Positions 6,650-13,044 of a stretch of DNA of 13,044 nucleotides are shown one piece after another. A model generated the notes under the pieces. The model made no database searches, was not told the DNA's origin, and saw nothing but the letters and a program-made list of their open reading frames with translations. Origin of the DNA: DASUSF01 sp036375275 (lineage in GTDB: Bacteria; Pseudomonadota; Alphaproteobacteria; Geminicoccales; Geminicoccaceae); the NCBI GenBank assembly GCA_036375275.1, contig DASUSF010000010.1, forward strand, positions 1 through 13,044, written 5' to 3'. Numbering within the stretch: the first letter of the stretch is position 1; every line of letters begins with the position of its first letter. The position numbers were made by a program, and so were the translations under genes.

Positions 6650-8359
6650 ATGGTCGAGCAGCGGGGCAACGCGACGGCGGCACAGACCTTTGCCGCGGCG
6701 CTGAAGCGGCACGGAATCGACGTCGTGTTCGGTCAGAGCATCCCCTCGCAGCTCCATCTGGCGGCCCCGGAGTTCGGCATCCGGCAGGTCGGCTACCGGA
6801 CCGAGAACGCGGGCGCGGCGATGGCCGACGGCTACGCGCGCGTCGCCCACCGGGTCGGCGTGGTCACGGCCCAGAACGGGCCGGCCGCGACCCTCCTCGT
6901 GCCCGGGCTCGCCGAGGCGCTGAAGGCGTCGATCCCGCTGCTCGCGATCGTCCAGGACCTGCCGCGAGGACGGACCGACAAGAACGCGTTCCAGGACCTC
7001 GATCACGGCGCCCTGTTCCAGGGCTGCACCAAGCGCATCCTCAGGATCCAGGCGCCGGAGCGGATCGACGACCTGATCGATCTCGCGATCGTCGCCGCGA
7101 CCAGCGGGCGCCCTGGGCCGGTGGTGCTGCTCTGCCCCTACGACCTGTTCGATGCGGCGGCGCCGGCCGCCTCGGACCGGCGGATGAGCTACGGAGCCTG
7201 CCCGCTCGACCGTCCGGTCGCCGATCCTGCCCGCCTCGACGAGGCGGCGCGCCTCCTGGCCGATGCCGAGCGGCCGCTGATCGTCGCCGGCGGCGGGATT
7301 CACCTGTCGGGAGCGTCGGGCGTCCTGGCGGCGCTCCAGGAGGAGGCGGCGCTGCCGGTCGCGACCACGACCATGGGCAAGGGCGCGGTCGACGAGCGCC
7401 ATCCGCTCTCGCTCGGGGTGGTCGGCTACTACATGGGCACCGGCGGCATGGCGAGGTTCCAGCGGCCGCTGATCGACGGCGCCGACGTGATCCTGCTGAT
7501 CGGCACCAGGACCAACCAGAACGGCACCGACAGCTGGAGCCTGTTTCCGGAGGGCGCCCGGATCATCCACCTCGACGCCGACCCGGAGGAGATCGGGCGG
7601 AACTACGAGGCGCTCCGCCTGGTGGGCGACGCCCGCACCTCGCTCGCGGCGCTACTGGACGCGCTCCGGACGCGTGACCTGGCGAAGCGTCGGGCGGGCC
7701 GGAGCGCCCTCGAAGCGGCCATCCTGGCCGCTCGCCGCAGGCACGAGGAGGAGGCGAGGGAGCGGCGCGAGAGCGCGGCGCAGCCGGTCCGGCCGGAGCG
7801 CCTGATGGCGGAGATGGACCGCCGGCTCACGCCCGAGACGATCGTGGTCGCGGACGCCAGCTACGCCTCGATCTGGGTCGGCAACTGCCTCTGGAGCCGG
7901 CGCCCGGGCATGCGCTTCATCACGCCCAGGGGCATCGCCGGCCTCGGCTGGGGCCTGCCGCTGGCGCTCGGGGCCAAGGTCGCGCGGCCGGACGCGCCGG
8001 TGCTCTGCCTCGCCGGCGACGGCGGCTTCGCGCACAGCTGGGCGGAACTCGAGACGGCGCGCCGGATGGGCCTCGCGGTCGTGCTGACCGTCCTCAACAA
8101 CCAGGGCCTCGGCTACCAGCGCGACTGGGAGGACCGGATGTTCGGCAGCCACACCGACGTCTGCCACTTCGAGCCGGTCGATCACGCCAGGATCGGTGAG
8201 GCCTGCGGCTGGCGCGCGGCCCGGGTCGAGGATCCCGCGGACTATGGCCCGGCCCTGGATGCGGCGCTCGCCGCCGAGGAGCCGACCCTGATCGACGTGA
8301 TCACGGATCTCGATGCCCATCCGCCGATCACCCTGTTCGAGGGGCATCTGCCGCGCTGA
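6650..8359 (+). CDS. Thiamine-diphosphate-dependent enzyme, acetolactate-synthase-like
   Basis: A 569-residue protein of the acetolactate synthase / benzoylformate decarboxylase superfamily. The three domains follow in the usual order: a pyrimidine-binding domain (about 1-170) with the cofactor-activating Glu E52 in YRTENAGAAMADGYAR; a central domain (about 200-330); and a diphosphate-binding domain whose metal motif starts at GDG (456-458) and closes with NN (483-484). The segments ATSGRPGPVVLL and KNAFQDLDH also match the family. It should decarboxylate or condense a 2-oxo acid, but the member cannot be named. It differs from housekeeping IlvB in its central domain (GYYMGTGG, TRTNQNGTDSW), and no small regulatory subunit gene follows. 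The ATG at 6650 is preceded by a GGGGAGGGGGCGG stretch; a longer in-frame start at 6608 adds 14 unconserved residues. It is upstream of, and not tightly linked to, the M48 gene (138 bases). Confidence 0.85.
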   Translation: MVEQRGNATAAQTFAAALKRHGIDVVFGQSIPSQLHLAAPEFGIRQVGYRTENAGAAMADGYARVAHRVGVVTAQNGPAATLLVPGLAEALKASIPLLAIVQDLPRGRTDKNAFQDLDHGALFQGCTKRILRIQAPERIDDLIDLAIVAATSGRPGPVVLLCPYDLFDAAAPAASDRRMSYGACPLDRPVADPARLDEAARLLADAERPLIVAGGGIHLSGASGVLAALQEEAALPVATTTMGKGAVDERHPLSLGVVGYYMGTGGMARFQRPLIDGADVILLIGTRTNQNGTDSWSLFPEGARIIHLDADPEEIGRNYEALRLVGDARTSLAALLDALRTRDLAKRRAGRSALEAAILAARRRHEEEARERRESAAQPVRPERLMAEMDRRLTPETIVVADASYASIWVGNCLWSRRPGMRFITPRGIAGLGWGLPLALGAKVARPDAPVLCLAGDGGFAHSWAELETARRMGLAVVLTVLNNQGLGYQRDWEDRMFGSHTDVCHFEPVDHARIGEACGWRAARVEDPADYGPALDAALAAEEPTLIDVITDLDAHPPITLFEGHLPR

Positions 8360-8497
8360 CGATCTGGAGGCTGGCGAGGGCGCCCCGGAACGGGTCCGGC
8401 GACTCCGGCATTCAAGCGGACGACGGCAGGTCCATCCCCAGCGCCGGCACGCGGGCCCCGCCTCGCCCGGCGCGGGGGCGGGCGCAGGAGGAGGTCC

Positions 8498-9283
8498 ATG
8501 ACCAGGAAGCGGATCGGCTTCGGCCTCGGGTTGATGCGGCGCCTCGGCGCCATCGCGGTCGTGCTGCTGCTCGCGAGCTGCGAGAGCGCACCGGTCACGG
8601 GCCGCAACCAGCTGATCCTGCTTCCGGAGTCGCAGGATGCCGCGCTCGGCCTCGATGCCTGGCAGCAGATCAAGCAGGAGCAGCCGGTCTCGAACAACCG
8701 GCAGCTGCAGCAGCGGGTCGAGCGGGTCGGCCGGCGGATCGCCGAAGCCAGCGGGGAGCCCGGCTGGGACTGGCTGTTCACGGTCTTCCAGAACGACGAG
8801 CCCAACGCCTTCGCGCTCCCGGGCGGCAAGGTCGGGGTCAACACCGGGCTGTTCAAGGTGGTCGAGAACGACGCCCAGCTCGCCGCCGTCATGGGCCACG
8901 AGGTGGCGCACGCCATCGCCCGGCACGGCGCCGAGCGGATGTCGCAGGGCATGCTTACCCAGCTCGGGGCGGCGGCGGTCGGCATCGGCACCGGGAGCGG
9001 CCAGATCGCCCAGATCGCGGCGCAGGCGGCGACCCTCGGCATCATCCTGCCGTACTCGCGCACCCAGGAGAGCGAGGCCGACGAGATCGGCCTGATCTAC
9101 ATGGCCCGCGCCGGCTACGACCCGCGCGCCGCGGTCGAGCTGTGGCGCAACTTCGAGGCGCTCGGCGGCGCCCGTCCGCCCGAGTTCCTCTCGACCCACC
9201 CGGCCGAGGGCAGCCGCATCGAGCGCCTCCGGGAGCTCATGCCGGAAGCGCTCGAGGTCTACCGCGAGAACCGGCGCGGTTAG
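8498..9283 (+). CDS. M48-family zinc metalloprotease lipoprotein
   Basis: A 261-residue exported protease. The N-terminus has basic residues, a hydrophobic stretch and the lipobox L-A-S-C with C28 as the lipidated residue, so the mature enzyme should be membrane-anchored and face the periplasm. The zinc site is HEVAH (H134, E135, H138) plus E193 in ESEADEIG, the standard M48 arrangement. The segment NAFALPGGKVGVNTGLF (103-119) before it is also typical. At this length it is the catalytic domain alone, like LoiP (YggG) of E. coli, and lacks the TPR tail of BepA-type members. The likely role is quality control of envelope proteins. AGGAGGAGGT (8486-8495) precedes the ATG by two bases, giving normal spacing from its core. 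The 138 bases upstream (8360-8497) hold no gene and only short weak GC hairpins. Confidence 0.9.
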   Translation: MTRKRIGFGLGLMRRLGAIAVVLLLASCESAPVTGRNQLILLPESQDAALGLDAWQQIKQEQPVSNNRQLQQRVERVGRRIAEASGEPGWDWLFTVFQNDEPNAFALPGGKVGVNTGLFKVVENDAQLAAVMGHEVAHAIARHGAERMSQGMLTQLGAAAVGIGTGSGQIAQIAAQAATLGIILPYSRTQESEADEIGLIYMARAGYDPRAAVELWRNFEALGGARPPEFLSTHPAEGSRIERLRELMPEALEVYRENRRG

Positions 9284-9391
9284 CCGATCCGGGATGATCG
9301 AGGCGGCCTGCCGCACGCCTGGGAAACCGCTGTCGCGGGGTGTAGGATGGTGCAGAAGGGCGGGTGTGGATCCGCCTCGGAGGTTTGCGCC

Positions 9392-10027
9392 ATGGCGCTC
9401 GCGGTGATCGGCTCCGGCTTCGGGCGGACCGGTACCAAGTCGCTCAAGGAAGCGCTCGAGCGGCTGGGCTTCGGGCCCTGCCATCACATGCACGAGGTCG
9501 TCGAGCATCCGGAACAGGTTGCCCATTGGCAGGCGCTGGCGGACGGGCGCGACGTGAACTGGAACGAGGTCTTCGACGGCTACCGCTCCCAGGTCGACTG
9601 GCCGGGAGCGCACGTCTGGCGCGAGCTGGCGGACGCGTTTCCGGATGCCAAGGTCGTCCATACCGTTCGCCCGGAAGACGAGTGGTGGATGAGCTTCTCC
9701 AGGACCATCGGCAAGCTGATGCTCACCCACCAGCGCCTGCCTCTGCCGCCGCACGTCGCGGCCATCCTCGGGGCATGGGACAAGCTGGCGGGTCGGGGGA
9801 CCTTTGGCGGCAAGCTCGGGGACCGCGACACCGCCGTTGCCGCCTACCGCCTCCGCACGGAGCAGGTTCGGCAGGCGATCCCCGCCGAGCGGCTCCTGAT
9901 CTTCAACGTCGCGGAGGGGTGGGAGCCGCTCTGCCGCTTCCTCGGCGTGCCGGTGCCGGCGGCCCCGTTCCCGCACCACAATCTCCGGGCGGACTTCTGG
10001 GAGGTGCTGGGCGGCGAGCCCGCATGA
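9392..10027 (+). CDS. Sulfotransferase-family protein
   Basis: A 211-residue protein. The N-terminal strand-loop-helix VIGSGFGRTGTKSLKEAL (5-22) resembles the PAPS 5'-phosphosulfate-binding loop of small sulfotransferases that begin with GxGRTGT-S/K-L. Downstream, AKVVHTVRPEDEWWMSF fits the 3'-phosphate-binding segment (strand followed by R-x-x-x-x-W-x-x-S), and the C-terminal part (LLIFNVAEGWEPLCRFLGVPVP) matches the helix-plus-GVPVP ending of the same family. It would transfer sulfate from PAPS to an unknown acceptor; a related nucleotide-binding role without transferase activity is possible. The ATG at 9392 has GGAGG (9379-9383) 8 bases ahead; an in-frame ATG at 9347 would add 15 unconserved residues. 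It follows the M48 gene by 108 bases with no visible terminator, so co-transcription is possible. Confidence 0.8.
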   Translation: MALAVIGSGFGRTGTKSLKEALERLGFGPCHHMHEVVEHPEQVAHWQALADGRDVNWNEVFDGYRSQVDWPGAHVWRELADAFPDAKVVHTVRPEDEWWMSFSRTIGKLMLTHQRLPLPPHVAAILGAWDKLAGRGTFGGKLGDRDTAVAAYRLRTEQVRQAIPAERLLIFNVAEGWEPLCRFLGVPVPAAPFPHHNLRADFWEVLGGEPA

Positions 10028-10030
10028 CGT

Positions 10031-10060
10031 GACCCGGATGACGAGCCCGCACGCCGGGTC
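10031..10060. terminator. Hairpin between convergent genes (possible bidirectional terminator)
   Basis: GACCCGG (10031-10037) and CCGGGTC (10054-10060) pair perfectly across a 16-base loop, inside the 63-base gap between two genes that end facing each other. It lacks a T-run on either side, so termination is inferred from position and symmetry only. Confidence 0.3.
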
Positions 10061-10090
10061 CCGGCCGCCGCGCCCCGTGATCGAGGCGCC

Positions 10091-11200
10091 TCAGTCGAGC
10101 ACCGCGAGCGTCTTGGCCTCGATCAGGTCGAAGTCGATCTCGTAGCCGAGCCCGGGTCCGTCGGGAGCGTGGACGAGCCCGTCGGCGTCGACCTCGATGT
10201 CCTGGACCAGCCCGTACTTCTGCGCGCCACCCGGCAGCAGGACCTCGAAGAACTCGGTGTTCCGGATCGCCATGATGACGTGCAGCTGGGCGACGTTGTT
10301 CAAGGAATTGCCGCCGTGATGGACCTCGAAGTTCATCCCGAACGCCTCGGCCAGGTGCGCCCCCTTGATCAGGGCGGTGAGCCCGCCCTTCACCGCGACG
10401 TCGCCGCGGAGATAATCGGTCGCGTTGTTCAGGATCCAGGGCGCGTAAGCCGTGAACCCGCCCGGGCTGTATTCGGTCGCCATGAGCGGGATGTCGAGCT
10501 TCTGCTTGAGCCGCATGCAGCCGTAGAGGTCGTCGTCGGCGAGCGGGTCCTCGTACCAGTGGAAGCCCATCTCCTCGATCGCCCGGCCGACGGTGAGCGC
10601 GTCCTCGTAGCGGTAGTGCCAGGTCGAATCCAGCATCAGCGTGTAGTCGTCGCCGACCGCGTCCCGGACCGCCTCGCAGATCCCGATGTCCTGCTCCGGC
10701 TCGCCGAAGGGGTGGATCTTGTAGGCCCGCCAGCCCGCCTCCATGAACGCGACCGCCTCCTCGGCGTAGGCCTCGGGATCGTCCAGCACGGCGGAGGACG
10801 CGTAGGCGGGGATGCTGGTCCGGTAGCTGCCCAGCAGGGCATGGACCGGCAGGCCCGCGACCTGCCCCGCCAGGTCCCAGAGCGCGGTGTCGACCGCGCC
10901 GATCGCGCGGAGCGGCACGTAGCGGTTCTTCTTCCAGATCCGCTGGTAGATGCGTTCGCGGGCGAGCGGGTCCTCGCCCATCAGCAGCGGCTTCAGGTTC
11001 TTGATCAGGCCCGGCCCGTCCTGGTCGGCCGAGAACATCGCGGAGCCGAGGAAGGCGTGGCCGAGCGCGCCGTCGTCGGTCCGGATGCGGAGCAGCCCGA
11101 GCCGGCTCTCGCCGCTGAACCGGCCGGTGTGGGCCGCGTAGCGGGTCGGCGGGATGCCGTCCCACGTGAACAGGGTGAGCGTGACGTCGTCGATCCGCAT
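10091..11200 (-). CDS. Enolase-superfamily enzyme (mandelate racemase / acid-sugar dehydratase type)
   Basis: A 369-residue protein with the family's N-terminal capping domain (about 1-125) and a (beta/alpha)7-beta barrel. The metal ligands appear at the ends of barrel strands as D191 (LMLDST), E217 (HWYEDP) and E243 (MATEYS). The acid-base residues are K161 in YKIHPF on one face and a D267-H294/H295 dyad (RGDVAVKGG, FEVHHGG) on the other, which places it in the mandelate racemase subgroup; the family commonly dehydrates or epimerises sugar acids. The lysine motif reads K-x-H rather than the usual K-x-K. The ATG at 11200 has GGAGGA (11205-11210) four bases ahead; the open frame extends to 11341 but without homology. 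Upstream there is a 137-base gap to the EEP gene with only a weak promoter-like pair (TTCAGT, 17 bases, TATCCT). The product is cytoplasmic. The specific substrate is unknown. Confidence 0.87.
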   Translation of the reverse strand: MRIDDVTLTLFTWDGIPPTRYAAHTGRFSGESRLGLLRIRTDDGALGHAFLGSAMFSADQDGPGLIKNLKPLLMGEDPLARERIYQRIWKKNRYVPLRAIGAVDTALWDLAGQVAGLPVHALLGSYRTSIPAYASSAVLDDPEAYAEEAVAFMEAGWRAYKIHPFGEPEQDIGICEAVRDAVGDDYTLMLDSTWHYRYEDALTVGRAIEEMGFHWYEDPLADDDLYGCMRLKQKLDIPLMATEYSPGGFTAYAPWILNNATDYLRGDVAVKGGLTALIKGAHLAEAFGMNFEVHHGGNSLNNVAQLHVIMAIRNTEFFEVLLPGGAQKYGLVQDIEVDADGLVHAPDGPGLGYEIDFDLIEAKTLAVLD

Positions 11201-11337
11201 CGCGTCCTCCCGGGGGGCCGGCCGGCGGCAGGATATCCGGAGCGGCCGTCCGACTGAAGCTGAAGCTGCGCCCGTCCGGCGCCGATCGGACCCGTCCGGG
11301 AGCGGTTCGGTCGGATCGGGACTCGCTCCGGGCCGCC

Positions 11338-12423
11338 TCATCCGACCCGGTCGCCGCGGCGGAGCAGGGTTTCGGCGGCGCTGTGGTCGGCCTCCTGCAT
11401 CGCGCGCGGCGCCTGCTCGGCGGCGCCTTCGGGCTCATAGCTGAGGTCGACCAGCAGCGGATGGTGATCCGAACCGACCGGTGGCAGGGCCTCGATCCGG
11501 ACCAGCCGGAAGTGCTCGCTCGCGAAGACGTGGTCGAGCGGCCACCGCGAGATCCGGCGCCGCGCGTTGAAGGTGTTGAACAGGCCGCGGCCGAGGCGCG
11601 GATCGAGCAGCCTCGAGATCTTCTGGAACATGCGGCAGCTGCGCGACCACGGCGCATCGTTGAAGTCGCCCGCGACCACCGTCGCGACATCGCGTCCGGC
11701 GATGCCGCGGGCCGCGATCATCAGCTCGCCGTCGCGCGAGAAGGAGGCCTGGAAGGTATGCGGCGGCCGGGGGTGGAGGCCGTGGAAGGCGACCCAGTCG
11801 CCGCACCGGAGCTGAACCCGTGCCCGGAGCGACGGCACCCCCGGCTCCACCAGCTCCTCGACGTCCAGATCCCGGACCGGCAGCCGGGAGCGGAACATCA
11901 GTCCGTAGGCGTTGTCCTGCGGCCGGTCGACGCCGTGCCCGAACAGCGGGTCGAGCCGCCGCAGCCGCTCGCACCACCAGTCGTCGGGCTCGAGGGCGAG
12001 CCAGAGGTCGGGCTCGCTCGCACGGACCGCGTCGAGCACCGGCCCGGCCTCGCGGTTGCTCACCTCGACGTTGGTCACCAGGATGCGGAGGCGTCGTGTC
12101 GGCTCGTCCCCGGTCGCGTCCAGCATCTGCTTGGGGGCGAACGGCGTGAACGGCCAGACCCGCCAGACCTGGTAGGCGCTGACCGTCCCGAGCGCCCCGA
12201 GGAACACCCAGGCCGTGGCGCTGCCCGGTAGTACGACCCAGCCGGCCACGAACACCAGCGGGCCGATCACCGCGTTCTGCGGCCGCGGGAAGTCCCAGAT
12301 CCGGAGCCACCACCAGCCGCGCCGGACCATCGGCAGCAGCGTGGTCAGGATCACGGCGCTCCCGGTCGGGTAGAGGATCCAGGCCGCGAGCGTGGCGAGA
12401 GGCGTGGCGGGTCCGTCGGGCAT
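11338..12423 (-). CDS. Membrane-anchored endonuclease/exonuclease/phosphatase (EEP) family protein
   Basis: A 361-residue protein. Residues about 8-90 are hydrophobic, with two or three membrane segments around 8-30, 50-66 and 70-88. The rest is the DNase-I-like EEP fold with its metal and catalytic residues visible: N118 (VTNVEVSN), E145 (LALEPDDWW), H214/H217 (FHGLHPRPP), D253 and N255 (AGDFNDAPW), D297-H298 (LDHVF) and D319-H320 (GSDHHPLLVDL). The family hydrolyses phosphodiesters in nucleic acids, inositol phosphates or lipids; anchored forms in bacteria are largely uncharacterised, so the substrate is open. The start at 12423 is chosen because the membrane region begins there and a promoter candidate lies only 11 bases upstream. 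An in-frame ATG at 12558 would add 45 residues of no recognisable kind and run through that promoter and the hairpins. It may be read together with the dehydratase gene downstream. Confidence 0.85.
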   Translation of the reverse strand: MPDGPATPLATLAAWILYPTGSAVILTTLLPMVRRGWWWLRIWDFPRPQNAVIGPLVFVAGWVVLPGSATAWVFLGALGTVSAYQVWRVWPFTPFAPKQMLDATGDEPTRRLRILVTNVEVSNREAGPVLDAVRASEPDLWLALEPDDWWCERLRRLDPLFGHGVDRPQDNAYGLMFRSRLPVRDLDVEELVEPGVPSLRARVQLRCGDWVAFHGLHPRPPHTFQASFSRDGELMIAARGIAGRDVATVVAGDFNDAPWSRSCRMFQKISRLLDPRLGRGLFNTFNARRRISRWPLDHVFASEHFRLVRIEALPPVGSDHHPLLVDLSYEPEGAAEQAPRAMQEADHSAAETLLRRGDRVG

Positions 12424-12433
12424 GGCCGGCCGG

Positions 12434-12461
12434 ATGATATGGGCGGGTCCGGGAAACTCAA
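12434..12461 (-). promoter_or_regulatory. Candidate promoter for the EEP gene, giving a nearly leaderless message
   Basis: On the minus strand TTGAGT (12456-12461) and TATCAT (12434-12439) are 16 bases apart, matching the -35 at 4 of 6 and the -10 at 5 of 6 consensus positions. Transcription would begin near 12427, only about four bases before the ATG at 12423. This fits the lack of any Shine-Dalgarno sequence there. Confidence 0.4.
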
Positions 12462-12516
12462 TCGCTCCGGTGATCCGAAGCGATCGTCCCACCGTTCTTT
12501 CCGGTGCCTCCCTGGC
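12461..12516 (+). promoter_or_regulatory. Two stem-loops ahead of a terminator: possible leader or small RNA
   Basis: ATCGCT (12461-12466) pairs with AGCGAT (12479-12484), with an inner CGG/CCG stem and TGAT loop. CACCG (12490-12494) then pairs with CGGTG (12502-12506) around TTCTTTC. Together with the terminator-like hairpin at 12517 they make three consecutive stem-loops on the plus strand. I see no open frame or strong plus-strand promoter. This could be a small RNA, an attenuator-type leader of the Met-rich gene, or only the untranscribed upstream side of the EEP promoter. Confidence 0.3.
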
Positions 12517-12553
12517 AGAGGGTCGTCGGTTCAGCTGGCGACCCTTTCTTTTT
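12517..12553 (+). terminator. Intrinsic-terminator-shaped hairpin with T-tract
   Basis: An 11-pair stem (12517-12527 with 12537-12547, two G-T wobbles, core GGGTCG/CGACCC) closes a 9-base loop and runs into TTTCTTTTT at 12545-12553. The T-run is only on the plus-strand side, so it would stop plus-strand transcription. No plus-strand gene lies directly before it, which makes it an attenuator or small-RNA end. From here to 12717 there is no gene; TGGGGC/GCCCCA (12617-12633, loop GCCTT) is a further small hairpin before the Met-rich gene. Confidence 0.55.
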
Positions 12554-12717
12554 GCCACGAGCGCGGGTTGCCGCGGCTCCAGATCCCGGGCGGGACCTCT
12601 CGTCGGCGCGAGCGTGTGGGGCGCCTTGCCCCATCTCCCGCCGCGGCTTGATCGACCTCAATGCGGCGCCGCCCGGCTGGGTCCAGGCTCGCCCGACGAC
12701 AACGTGGAGGAGATCCG

Positions 12718-13044
12718 ATGCCAACCGCAGCAGCGAAGCGGCTCGGGCTCGGGCTGGCGATGACGCTCGGGCTGGTCACGGCGGCGCTTGCCGCCGACGA
12801 GCGGGTGTCACCGGGCCAGGGCCCGATGGGTCCGGGCATGATGCAGGGCCAGGGGTCGATGGGCCCGGGCATGATGCAGGGTCAGCGGCCGATGGGTCCG
12901 GGCATGATGCAGGGTCAGGGGCCGATGGGCCCGGGCATGATGCAGGGCCAGGGGCCGATGGGACCGGGGATGATGCAGGGCCAGGGTGCGATGGGCCCTG
13001 GCATGATGCAGGGCCAGGGGCCGATGGGTCCCGGCATGATGCAG
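12718..13044 (+). CDS. Secreted Met-rich repeat protein, N-terminal part (cut by window edge)
   Basis: The ATG at 12718 follows GGAGGA (12706-12711) with 6-base spacing. Residues 1-25 form a Sec signal peptide (MPTAAAKR, then a hydrophobic Leu/Gly/Ala run, cleavage likely after A-L-A at residue 25), so the product goes to the periplasm or outside. From residue 33 to the window end there are exactly seven 11-residue repeats with consensus GQGPMGPGMMQ, each with three Met, so 21 Met in 77 residues. Only repeat positions 3 and 4 vary (GP, GS, RP, GA). Met-rich M-x-x-x-M-M spacing recalls Cu(I)/Ag(I)-binding segments of copper-resistance proteins and the Met/Gly-rich N-termini of some Spy/CpxP-like periplasmic proteins. 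Metal binding is inference. The C-terminal part, which would decide the family, lies outside the window. Confidence 0.75.
   Translation, partial: MPTAAAKRLGLGLAMTLGLVTAALAADERVSPGQGPMGPGMMQGQGSMGPGMMQGQRPMGPGMMQGQGPMGPGMMQGQGPMGPGMMQGQGAMGPGMMQGQGPMGPGMMQ
12814..13044 (+). repeat. Tandem repeat, 33-bp unit, seven copies (in coding sequence)
   Basis: Seven in-phase 33-base units follow one another without interruption from 12814 and reach the window edge, so the true copy number is unknown. Copies differ mostly at third codon positions (GGC/GGT/GGA/GGG, CCG/CCC/CCT), with a few amino-acid changes at repeat positions 3-4. The array probably extends beyond 13044. Confidence 0.9.

Noticed and set aside
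6131..7570. Upstream extension of the hydroxyacid dehydrogenase frame, antisense to the ThDP enzyme
   Set aside because: The family N-terminus begins at the ATG at 6130 with a good ribosome binding site; the extension is a low-complexity shadow.
7652..9979. 775-codon open frame antisense to the ThDP, M48 and sulfotransferase genes
   Set aside because: It crosses three well-supported plus-strand genes and their gaps, with no domain of its own.
12507..12548. tRNA-like segment (GGTTCAGCTGG) near the terminator
   Set aside because: No acceptor stem, anticodon arm or T-arm can be built around it; the bases form the terminator loop and stem.
12424..12558. 45-residue N-terminal extension of the EEP protein from an ATG at 12558
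   Set aside because: It runs through the promoter candidate and hairpins, and the extra residues are basic and unlike the family; kept only as an alternative.
12531..12872. Antisense open frame with repeated Pro/Gly/Trp motifs over the Met-rich gene
   Set aside because: Its periodicity is only the reverse complement of the 33-base repeat; the plus strand has the signal peptide and ribosome binding site.
12814..13044. Repeat array considered as CRISPR or a non-coding satellite
   Set aside because: Units are contiguous without spacers, in frame, and variation is mainly at third codon positions, so it is a coding tandem repeat.

Overview
The window is a GC-rich chromosomal stretch, roughly 70% G+C over most genes. 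Hand-counted lines range from about 62% at the left edge to about 80% inside the trehalose genes. Codons end strongly in G or C, genes are tightly packed, and most start codons have clear GGAGG-type ribosome binding sites. One Tat signal, one lipoprotein signal and one Sec signal point to a bacterium with ordinary export. Gene content and style fit a high-GC proteobacterium, perhaps an alphaproteobacterium, or a similar high-GC lineage. That placement is inference, as there is no rRNA or other taxonomic marker. I see no tRNA, rRNA, CRISPR array, insertion sequence or phage gene.

Layout from left to right. (1) 1-434, minus: N-terminal part of a Tat-exported multicopper oxidase, cut by the window edge, with a candidate promoter at 532-560. 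(2) 621-5166, plus: a trehalose / glucose-phosphate cluster. It holds a HAD (beta-phosphoglucomutase-like) plus OtsB fusion, overlapped by 4 bases by a GH65 glycoside phosphorylase, followed by a GNAT acetyltransferase. (3) 5141-6130, minus: a D-2-hydroxyacid dehydrogenase, tail-to-tail with the GNAT gene. (4) 6249-6452, plus: a probable small uncharacterised ORF. (5) 6650-8359, plus: an acetolactate-synthase-like ThDP enzyme behind an upstream region with repeats and a hairpin. (6) 8498-9283, plus: an M48 metalloprotease lipoprotein. (7) 9392-10027, plus: a sulfotransferase-family protein. (8) 10091-11200, minus: an enolase-superfamily acid-sugar dehydratase or racemase. (9) 11338-12423, minus: a membrane-anchored endonuclease/exonuclease/phosphatase-fold protein. 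(10) 12424-12717: a non-coding region with a minus-strand promoter candidate and a chain of plus-strand hairpins ending in a good intrinsic-terminator shape. (11) 12718 to the end, plus: a secreted protein made of perfect-length Met-rich 11-residue repeats, cut by the window edge.

The best functional unit is region 2. OtsB would make trehalose from trehalose-6-phosphate, the GH65 enzyme would phosphorolyse a glucoside to beta-glucose-1-phosphate, and the HAD domain would turn that into glucose-6-phosphate. The same three domains in the same order form the single mycobacterial protein OtsB1 (Rv2006); here the fusion is split at the OtsB/GH65 border. The dehydrogenase, ThDP enzyme and dehydratase all handle 2-oxo or 2-hydroxy acids and might belong to sugar-acid catabolism, but no operon joins them. 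The most unusual structure is the right edge: a Met-rich repeat protein downstream of a structured, terminator-ended RNA region. The left-edge multicopper oxidase and right-edge Met-rich protein both recall copper handling, but they lie 12 kb apart and nothing in the sequence links them.
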